Positions 6,165 through 11,410 of a stretch of 11,410 bases of DNA are shown here, in pieces. Made by a program: the position numbers and the translations under genes. Origin of the DNA: Gammaproteobacteria bacterium (lineage in GTDB: Bacteria > Pseudomonadota > Gammaproteobacteria > Chromatiales > Chromatiaceae); the NCBI GenBank assembly GCA_013041975.1, contig JABDQZ010000213.1:1-11410 (forward strand). Reading direction: 5' to 3'. Each line of letters starts with the position of its first letter. Position 1 is the stretch's first letter. The notes under the pieces are model-generated. The model ran no database searches. It saw nothing but the letters and a program-made list of their open reading frames with translations, and was not told where the DNA came from.

Positions 6165-7970
6165 ATGTCACAAAGAATTCATGAATTACCCTCCCAGTTA
6201 ATCAATCAAATCGCTGCAGGAGAAGTTGTCGAACGTCCGGCTTCGGTGATCAAGGAACTAGTTGAAAACAGTCTCGATGCCCGTGCAACACAGATTGAAG
6301 TTGATGTGGCACAGGGTGGTGTGAAGAAAATTCGCATTACCGATAATGGTTTCGGCATGCGAAGAGATGACCTGCCACTGGCATTATCGCGACATGCAAC
6401 CAGCAAGTTGTCTTCACTGGAAGACCTGGAAAAGATTTCCAGCATGGGATTTCGCGGCGAGGCTTTGCCTTCCATTGCTTCAGTTTCGCGTCTGACCATC
6501 AAGTCTCATTCACAGGATACAGATCACGCCTGGGAGATTAACGGTTCAGATGGTGAGTTAAAACCGGCAGTTCATCCTGTTGGCACTTCTATTGTTGTTG
6601 AGGACCTGTTTTTCAACACGCCAGCCAGGCGTAAGTTTCTGAAAAAGGAAAAAACCGAGTTTAGCCATATAGAACAACAGATCAAACGTTTGGCATTGGC
6701 GACATTTGATGCCGGTTTTCACCTTACACATAACGGCAGGGATGTTTTCAGGGTCAAGGCAGTCAACAGTAACGAGCAGAGGGTTTTACGTATTAAATCA
6801 CTGTTGGGACAAAATTTTGTTGATAACAGTCTGTTTTTTGAACATGAAGCAGCCGGTCTGAGGATGTGGGGCTGGGTGGCTTTGCCAACCTTCTCGCGCA
6901 GTCAGGCTGATATGCAGCACTTTTATGTGAACAGGCGCATGGTGCGTGACAGACTGGTGGCACATGCCATACGTCAGGCTTATGCCGATGTGCTTTATCA
7001 TGGCCGTCACCCGGCTTATGTGCTGTATCTGGAACTTGATCCGGTACTGGTGGATGTAAACGTGCATCCCACCAAGCATGAAGTGCGTTTTCGTGAAGGC
7101 AGGCTGGTTCATGATTTTATCTTCCGTACCCTGCATCAGGTATTGGCCGAGGTTAAGCCGGAACGGGAAACCGTAGCTGAGCCACCCGCATCAGCATCAT
7201 GGTTATCAGAAACATTGAAAGAAACAGGGACAAGGAAGCCAGACTCCTTTACTTCACCTGCTCAAAACAACCTGTCTCTTGGAGTGGCTCAGCCAGTTGC
7301 CAGATACGATGCATCCTACAAGGCCCAGATGCCGGTTGCTGAACAACAGTCACTTAATCAGAAAGATGAAGATATCGAACAGCTGATCCCTCCGTTGGGA
7401 TTCGCTATTGCCCAGCTTCACGGCATCTATATTCTTGCCCAGAATGCGCATGGTCTAGTTATCGTTGATATGCATGCGGCGCATGAACGTATCACCTATG
7501 AACGACTCAAGTCTGCTCTTGAAGGGGAAGGGCTCAAGTCCCAGCCACTGTTACTGCCAGTGACAATGAATATCAGTCAGAGAGAGGCCGAGGTCTGTGA
7601 AGATCAGGCAGATGTTCTCAGTAATCTGGGTCTTGAGGTTGATCGGCTTGGTGAACAAAGTGTGGTCATTCGTTCGATTCCGGTTTTGTTACAACGTGAT
7701 AATGCACAACAGCTGGTACAGGATTTATTGGCTGATCTCGTCATGTACGGAAACAGTCGGCGTATCGAAGAATCCATGAATGAGGTGCTTGCTACCATGG
7801 CCTGTCATGGCTCCGTAAGGGCTAATCGCCTGTTGAGAATCGAGGAAATGAATGCCTTGTTGCGTGATATAGAATCTACCGAACGCAGCGGGCAATGCAA
7901 CCATGGCCGACCGACCTGGACACAGCTGGATATGAGTGAGCTGGATAAGCTGTTCATGAGAGGGCAGTAG
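6165..7970 (+). CDS. mutL: DNA mismatch repair protein MutL with endonuclease motif
   Basis: MutL couples MutS mismatch recognition to strand incision. The 601-residue protein has a GHKL ATPase domain with KELVENSLDA (E31 and N35), TDNGFGM (D60), GFRGEAL (95-101) and NTPARRKFLK (151-160), a transducer domain with VDVNVHPTKHEVRF (296-309), a weakly conserved linker (about 331-405) and a C-terminal dimerisation domain. The C-terminus holds DMHAAHERITYE (435-446), ACHGSVRAN (546-554), CNHGRP (578-583) and a final LFMR. These are the metal-binding motifs of endonuclease MutL, as in Pseudomonas and Neisseria but not E. coli. ATG 6165 directly follows an in-frame TGA (6162-6164), so no earlier start is possible. 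I see no Shine-Dalgarno. The N-terminus matches E. coli MutL with two extra residues. miaA begins one base after the stop. Confidence 0.97.
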   Translation: MSQRIHELPSQLINQIAAGEVVERPASVIKELVENSLDARATQIEVDVAQGGVKKIRITDNGFGMRRDDLPLALSRHATSKLSSLEDLEKISSMGFRGEALPSIASVSRLTIKSHSQDTDHAWEINGSDGELKPAVHPVGTSIVVEDLFFNTPARRKFLKKEKTEFSHIEQQIKRLALATFDAGFHLTHNGRDVFRVKAVNSNEQRVLRIKSLLGQNFVDNSLFFEHEAAGLRMWGWVALPTFSRSQADMQHFYVNRRMVRDRLVAHAIRQAYADVLYHGRHPAYVLYLELDPVLVDVNVHPTKHEVRFREGRLVHDFIFRTLHQVLAEVKPERETVAEPPASASWLSETLKETGTRKPDSFTSPAQNNLSLGVAQPVARYDASYKAQMPVAEQQSLNQKDEDIEQLIPPLGFAIAQLHGIYILAQNAHGLVIVDMHAAHERITYERLKSALEGEGLKSQPLLLPVTMNISQREAEVCEDQADVLSNLGLEVDRLGEQSVVIRSIPVLLQRDNAQQLVQDLLADLVMYGNSRRIEESMNEVLATMACHGSVRANRLLRIEEMNALLRDIESTERSGQCNHGRPTWTQLDMSELDKLFMRGQ

Positions 7971-7971
7971 T

Positions 7972-8880
7972 TTGTCTGAAAAGAAAGCGGTCTTTCTTGC
8001 TGGTCCTACTGCATCGGGTAAAACCGCCTTGGCGATTGATCTGGTGAAAAGCGGACGTTTTGAAATTATCAGTGTCGATTCGGCACTGGTGTATCGTGGT
8101 ATGGATATTGGTACCGCCAAACCGGACAGGGCGACACTGGAAATTGCACCACATCGCCTGATTGATATCTGTGAACCGACAGAAGCCTATTCAGCAGCCC
8201 GTTTTCGTGATGATGCACGTACAGCGATGGATGAAATTTATGCCAGTGGCAAAATTCCCCTGTTGGTCGGCGGCACAATGCTGTATTTCCGTGCCTTGCA
8301 ATATGGTTTGTCGCAGTTACCGGAGAGTGACCCTGTCATCCGTGAGCGCCTTGAGCAGCAGTTAAAAACCAAAGGCTCAACCTTTCTGCATGAAAAATTG
8401 ACAAAGGTTGATCCACAAATTGTCAAACGCATTCATCAAAATGATCCGCAGCGTATTATGCGAGCGCTGGAAGTGTTTGAAATCACTGGCAAGCCGTTGA
8501 GCGAGTTACAGGCCTCAAGCGGTCAACAGGTCATAGATTATGAATTGAGAAAATTTGTTGTCGCGCCGACAAGTCGTGAGATTCTGCATGAGCGCATCGC
8601 TCGGCGATTTCATCAGATGGTAGAGCAGGGCTTTGAGAAGGAAGTACGGGAACTCATGCAAATCCAGGGCATGCATGCTGACCTGCCCTCCATGCGCAGC
8701 GTCGGCTACAGACAGATGTTGATGTATTTTGATGGCATCTATGACAGGGATGAAATGATCGAAAGGGGTATTATAGCTACCCGCCAACTGGCCAAACGCC
8801 AGTACACCTGGCTAAGAGCTGATAGTGAATATATCTGGCTGGGGGACAATCCTCTGGATGAGGTAATATCTTGTCTTTAA
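7972..8880 (+). CDS. miaA: tRNA dimethylallyltransferase
   Basis: MiaA transfers the dimethylallyl group to N6 of A37 in tRNAs reading UNN codons, the first step towards ms2i6A; it affects decoding and, in enterics, stress responses. The 302-residue protein shows P-loop GPTASGKT (11-18), the substrate loop SVDSALVYRGMDIGTAKP (34-51), LVGGTMLYF (98-106), NDPQRIMRALEVFEITGKPL (157-176), SVGYRQM (243-249) and ATRQLAKRQYTWLR (269-282). The start is TTG (7972-7974): the nearby ATG at 7956-7958 runs into the mutL stop TAG in its own frame, and GAGAGGG at 7957-7963 provides a well-placed ribosome site inside the end of mutL. The one-base gap to mutL implies co-transcription and probably coupled translation. 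Confidence 0.96.
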   Translation: MSEKKAVFLAGPTASGKTALAIDLVKSGRFEIISVDSALVYRGMDIGTAKPDRATLEIAPHRLIDICEPTEAYSAARFRDDARTAMDEIYASGKIPLLVGGTMLYFRALQYGLSQLPESDPVIRERLEQQLKTKGSTFLHEKLTKVDPQIVKRIHQNDPQRIMRALEVFEITGKPLSELQASSGQQVIDYELRKFVVAPTSREILHERIARRFHQMVEQGFEKEVRELMQIQGMHADLPSMRSVGYRQMLMYFDGIYDRDEMIERGIIATRQLAKRQYTWLRADSEYIWLGDNPLDEVISCL

Positions 8881-8940
8881 TGCTTAATATTTAATTTCTT
8901 CATAAAGTTTTTTTTATTTCTCCTATCATTAGAATTTATC

Positions 8941-8968
8941 TTGTGCTAACCTTGAATTTTACTATATT
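8941..8968 (+). promoter_or_regulatory. Candidate hfq promoter
   Basis: The 147-base gap before hfq is very AT-rich. TTGTGC (8941-8946) and TATATT (8963-8968) have a 16-base spacer, which would start transcription near 8975 and leave a leader of about 53 bases. The long T-rich run (8908-8915) upstream has no GC hairpin, so I see no terminator after miaA, and hfq may also be read from upstream promoters as in E. coli. Confidence 0.35.
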
Positions 8969-8985
8969 AGTATTAGCTTAATTTT

Positions 8986-9005
8986 GAATGGGGCTTTTGC
9001 CATTC
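8986..9005 (+). promoter_or_regulatory. Hairpin in the hfq leader
   Basis: GAATGG (8986-8991) and CCATTC (9000-9005) are perfect complements around an 8-base loop, GGCTTTTG. They sit 11 bases before the GGAG ribosome site (9017-9020). Position and stability allow a role in control of hfq translation, but no experiment or homologue is at hand. Confidence 0.35.
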
Positions 9006-9027
9006 GAGCTGAACACGGAGAAAAACT

Positions 9028-9279
9028 ATGTCTAAAGGGCAGTCCTTACAAGACCCTTTCCTTAATACGTTGAGGAAAGAAAAAATACCGGTTTCTATTT
9101 TCCTGGTTAACGGAATCAAATTACAGGGTCAGATCGAATCATTCGATCAATTCGTTGTTTTACTGAAAAATACAGTGAGCCAGATGGTTTACAAGCATGC
9201 GATTTCTACAGTTGTGCCAGCCAAAAATGTGCGTATTCCACATGATCACGATGATCCCGAATCAGACGGAAATCACTGA
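9028..9279 (+). CDS. hfq: RNA chaperone Hfq
   Basis: Hfq is the Sm-like hexameric ring that pairs small RNAs with mRNAs. The 83-residue protein keeps the full core: QSLQDPFLN (Q8, D9 and neighbours of the proximal face), VSIFLVNGIKLQGQIESFDQFVVLLK (Sm1; D40, F42) and YKHAISTVVP (Sm2; Y55, K56, H57). The lateral rim reads R16-K17-E18-K19, where E. coli has R-R-E-R, so basic charge is kept with one arginine. The tail after the core (about 66-83) is short and rich in Asp and His (PHDHDDPESDGNH), unlike the long E. coli tail. GGAG at 9017-9020 lies 7 bases before ATG 9028. miaA-hfq order is typical. A strong terminator follows. Confidence 0.98.
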   Translation: MSKGQSLQDPFLNTLRKEKIPVSIFLVNGIKLQGQIESFDQFVVLLKNTVSQMVYKHAISTVVPAKNVRIPHDHDDPESDGNH

Positions 9280-9310
9280 TAAGTCATTTAGCAGTTAAAT
9301 TAGTTAAGGC

Positions 9311-9340
9311 AGGGCTGTCTTCCATGAAGGCAGCCCTTTT
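9311..9340 (+). terminator. Rho-independent terminator after hfq
   Basis: AGGGCTG (9311-9317) pairs with CAGCCCT (9331-9337). The stem continues through a T-G wobble and CTTC/GAAG, giving 12 base pairs closed by a three-base loop (CAT). TTTT follows, with a further TTT a few bases on. The U tract is short, so termination may be partial. The stem ends 26 bases before hflX. Confidence 0.85.
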
Positions 9341-9363
9341 GCTGTTTACAGAAATATTATTAG

Positions 9364-10650
9364 ATGTTTGAAAGACCTAAATTCGGTGAACGTGCCGTAC
9401 TAGTGCATATGGCGCTTGGCAGTCCTGTTGACCCGGATGAAATGCAGGAATTTATCGACCTCGCAACCTCGGCAGGTGCTGAAGTGATGGAGATGGTTTC
9501 CGGCAGTCGCAGCCAGCCGGATCCCCGTCTTTTTATCGGCAAGGGCAAGGCAGCAGAAATCAAGCAAATCATCGAGTCAGAGGAAGCTGAACTGGTGATT
9601 TTTGATCACAGTCTTTCACCAAGTCAGGAGCGTAACCTCGAACAGTATTTCAAATGCCGTGTACTGGATAGAAGCGGGCTGATTCTTGATATCTTCGCCC
9701 AGCGTGCCCGTTCGTTTGAAGGCAAGTTACAGGTCGAACTGGCGCAATTACGTCACTTATCAACACGCCTGGTAAGGGGCTGGACTCACCTTGAACGCCA
9801 GAAAGGCGGCATTGGTCTGAGGGGACCGGGAGAAACCCAGCTCGAAACGGACCGTCGTTTGTTGAATGCCCGTATCAGTCAGATTAAAAAACGCCTGGAA
9901 AAAGTGGAAACCCAGCGCTCTCAGGGCAGAAGAGCGCGGGAAAGAGCAGAAATCCCCACGGTTTCACTGGTGGGCTACACTAATGCTGGAAAATCCACTT
10001 TATTTAATACCCTGACCCAGGCTGATGTCTATGCTGAAGATCAGTTGTTTGCGACGCTTGACCCAACCATGCGTCGACTGGAACTACCAGACAACAGTGC
10101 GGTCATACTTGCTGATACGGTTGGCTTTGTTTCTAAACTGCCACATGAACTTGTTGCTGCTTTCAAGTCCACGTTACTGGAAACCGTTGAAGCAGATTTA
10201 CTGTTACACGTTGTAGACGACGCAAGTCATCAGCGCCAGTTTTTCATCGAGGAAGTCAATGTGGTATTGGCAGAGATCGGTGCCGACAAGGTTGCCCAGA
10301 TCAAGGTCTATAACAAAATTGATCTGGTGGAAGACGAAAAAGCCCATGTTCAGATAAACGATGAAGGTGTCGCTGAAAGTGTCTGGTTGTCAGCCCAGTC
10401 TGGAGAGGGTATAGGTCTGCTGTTAAAAGCACTGCAGAACTTTTTCAAACATGACCATGAAATGCTGGATCTGGCACTGGATTGTTCGCATGGTAAATTA
10501 CATGCTGAGTTGTATCAGGCAGCACAGATTCTGGCTGATGAACCAGATGAATATGGCGGTTGGCAGATGAAGGTAAAAATGGAAAAGAAGATCTTTGAGC
10601 AGATGAAGAAAAATAATCAGGAATTCAAACTGCTGTTACAAGCGCATTAG
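9364..10650 (+). CDS. hflX: Ribosome-associated GTPase HflX
   Basis: HflX is a GTPase that binds the 50S subunit and splits stalled or idle 70S ribosomes under stress. The 428-residue protein has the N-terminal HflX nucleotide-binding-like domain (about 9-110, with FIGKGKAAEI and RVLDRSGLILDIFAQRA), the helical coil containing KLQVELAQLRHLSTRLVRGW and GGIGLRGPGETQLETDRR (148-165), and a G domain from about 198. Its motifs are G1 GYTNAGKST (204-212), FATLDPT (229-235), G3 DTVGF (251-255), G4 NKID (317-320) and G5 SAQSG (343-347). ATG 9364 directly follows an in-frame TAG and matches the E. coli start (MFDRY versus MFERP). No Shine-Dalgarno is visible. With the hfq terminator just upstream, expression must rely on read-through or a promoter inside or upstream of the terminator. 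Confidence 0.97.
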   Translation: MFERPKFGERAVLVHMALGSPVDPDEMQEFIDLATSAGAEVMEMVSGSRSQPDPRLFIGKGKAAEIKQIIESEEAELVIFDHSLSPSQERNLEQYFKCRVLDRSGLILDIFAQRARSFEGKLQVELAQLRHLSTRLVRGWTHLERQKGGIGLRGPGETQLETDRRLLNARISQIKKRLEKVETQRSQGRRARERAEIPTVSLVGYTNAGKSTLFNTLTQADVYAEDQLFATLDPTMRRLELPDNSAVILADTVGFVSKLPHELVAAFKSTLLETVEADLLLHVVDDASHQRQFFIEEVNVVLAEIGADKVAQIKVYNKIDLVEDEKAHVQINDEGVAESVWLSAQSGEGIGLLLKALQNFFKHDHEMLDLALDCSHGKLHAELYQAAQILADEPDEYGGWQMKVKMEKKIFEQMKKNNQEFKLLLQAH

Positions 10651-10658
10651 GCAATTTA

Positions 10659-10680
10659 TAGTGGGTATTAATACCCTCTA
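10659..10680. repeat. 22-base near-perfect palindrome between hflX and hflK
   Basis: GGGTATTAATACCC (10663-10676) is a perfect 14-base palindrome. Beyond one mismatched T-T pair, TAG (10659-10661) and CTA (10678-10680) extend it to 22 bases. It begins 9 bases after the hflX stop. No T tract follows, so it is a poor terminator and looks more like a binding site for a dimeric regulator. Its partner is unknown. Confidence 0.6.
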
Positions 10681-10698
10681 TCAAAATTCCTGCTTTTG

Positions 10699-10727
10699 TT
10701 GATGATTGCCGATTTGAACCTTACAAT
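10699..10727 (+). promoter_or_regulatory. Candidate sigma-70 promoter for hflK
   Basis: TTGATG (10699-10704) and TACAAT (10722-10727) are separated by 17 bases, the best promoter match in the window by eye. Transcription would start near 10734, giving a leader of about 33 bases with the GGAGAG ribosome site (10757-10762). Confidence 0.45.
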
Positions 10728-10731
10728 CGGC
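10708..10731. repeat. Inverted repeat across the hflK promoter (operator or weak hflX terminator)
   Basis: GCCGATT (10708-10714) and AATCGGC (10725-10731) are perfect complements around a 10-base loop. As RNA, read through from hflX, it would form a 7-base-pair hairpin with TTTTT beginning seven bases later (10738-10742), a weak terminator. As DNA it covers the spacer and -10 of the candidate hflK promoter, a classic operator position. Confidence 0.45.
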
Positions 10732-10766
10732 GGAATATTTTTAACCCATAATTATTGGAGAGCCTT

Positions 10767-11410
10767 ATGGCCTGGAATGAACCGGGTGGCGGTAATAATA
10801 AAGATCCCTGGAACGGCAAGGGAAAAGATCAGGGGCCACCAGATCTTGATGAAGTTGTAAAGAAACTGCAGGACAAAATGGGCGGCCTTTTCGGCGGTCG
10901 TTCCGGTGGCTCCGGTGGTTCTCCATCGTCTGGTGATGGTACTCCCGGCCGAAAAGGCATGGGATTGATCATCGGCCTGGCTTTGGTTGGCTTTCTGGCT
11001 TTCCAGAGTTTCTATACGGTCAATCCGGCAGAACGTGGTGTGATCTTGCGCTTTGGTGAATTCGTTCATATCACCGAGCCGGGTCCTCATCTGTTGATTC
11101 CCTTTGTGGATAAGGTCATCAAGGTGGATGTCGATCAGATTTCACGTTTGCCTCACCGTGCGGAAATGCTGACTTCTGATGAAAACATGGTTGATGTTTC
11201 TTTGAACGTGCAATATCGCATTCAGGATCCGGCAGACTTCCTGTTCCAGGATAGTTCGCCGGAAAAAACCATCAAGGACACCATTGAGTCAGCATTGCGT
11301 GAAGTGGTGGGCAAAAGCAAACTCGATGAGATCATAACTCAGAACCGTAGTGGTATTGCCGACAGTGTCCGCAATATCGCGCAGGGCATGATTAATGATT
11401 ACAAGAGTGG
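10767..11410 (+). CDS. hflK: HflK, FtsH protease modulator, N-terminal part (3' end outside window)
   Basis: HflK forms, with HflC, a large periplasm-facing SPFH/band-7 cage that surrounds the FtsH protease in the inner membrane and tunes its activity. The first 214 codons are present and open to the window edge. The N-terminus MAWNEPGGGNNKDPWNGKG is the HflK signature, followed by DQGPPDLDEVVKKLQ (21-35) and a glycine- and serine-rich stretch (39-60). A single membrane segment lies at about 65-83 (MGLIIGLALVGFLAFQSFY). The band-7 domain begins with NPAERGVILRFGEF (86-99) and contains LTSDENMVDVSLNVQYRIQDP. ATG 10767 has GGAGAG at 10757-10762. hflC is expected just beyond the edge. The gap from hflX and its candidate promoter suggest hflK can be expressed apart from hflX. 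Confidence 0.97.
   Translation, partial: MAWNEPGGGNNKDPWNGKGKDQGPPDLDEVVKKLQDKMGGLFGGRSGGSGGSPSSGDGTPGRKGMGLIIGLALVGFLAFQSFYTVNPAERGVILRFGEFVHITEPGPHLLIPFVDKVIKVDVDQISRLPHRAEMLTSDENMVDVSLNVQYRIQDPADFLFQDSSPEKTIKDTIESALREVVGKSKLDEIITQNRSGIADSVRNIAQGMINDYKS

Noticed and set aside
8881..8930. Terminator after miaA suggested by the run of eight T (8908-8915)
   Set aside because: No GC-rich stem precedes the T run; it is simply part of an AT-rich promoter region.
10752..11090. Opposite-strand open frame over the start of hflK (112 codons)
   Set aside because: hflK is clearly coding on the + strand here with matching family residues throughout, so the minus frame is a shadow.

Overview
The window is a stretch of gammaproteobacterial chromosome. 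The order orn, (response regulator), queG divergent from nnrDE, then tsaE, amiB, mutL, miaA, hfq, hflX and hflK is the well-known gammaproteobacterial cluster around hfq, also found in E. coli. Every core protein aligns by eye with its E. coli counterpart. Two points suggest a non-enteric lineage: MutL carries the metal-dependent endonuclease motif that E. coli MutL lacks, and a REC-HD-GYP protein sits directly after orn. Base composition looks balanced and even (not counted). I see no insertion sequence, phage gene, tRNA, rRNA or CRISPR array, and cannot name a genus.

Left part (1-1492, + strand): the 3' end of orn, then after 34 bases a response regulator with an HD-GYP c-di-GMP phosphodiesterase domain. 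HD-GYP enzymes break down c-di-GMP, giving pGpG or GMP, and Orn is the main enzyme that clears pGpG. The pair could therefore form a c-di-GMP degradation unit. This is the most interesting item in the window.

Middle part: queG (- strand) overlaps the 3' end of the HD-GYP gene by 13 bases and is divergent from nnrDE. The + strand then runs nnrDE-tsaE (14-base overlap, probably coupled), amiB with its own upstream region, mutL and miaA (1-base gap, TTG start). The jobs are tRNA modification (QueG, TsaE, MiaA), repair of damaged NAD(P)H (NnrDE), septal peptidoglycan splitting (AmiB) and mismatch repair (MutL).

Right part: hfq has a 147-base AT-rich upstream region with a candidate promoter and leader hairpin, and ends in a clear intrinsic terminator. 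hflX follows only 24 bases later. A 116-base gap with two inverted repeats and a good candidate sigma-70 promoter separates hflX from hflK, which runs off the right edge. The longest stretch without a gene is that 147-base gap (8881-9027). No wholly new system is visible. The value lies in the orn/HD-GYP pairing and several candidate regulatory sites.
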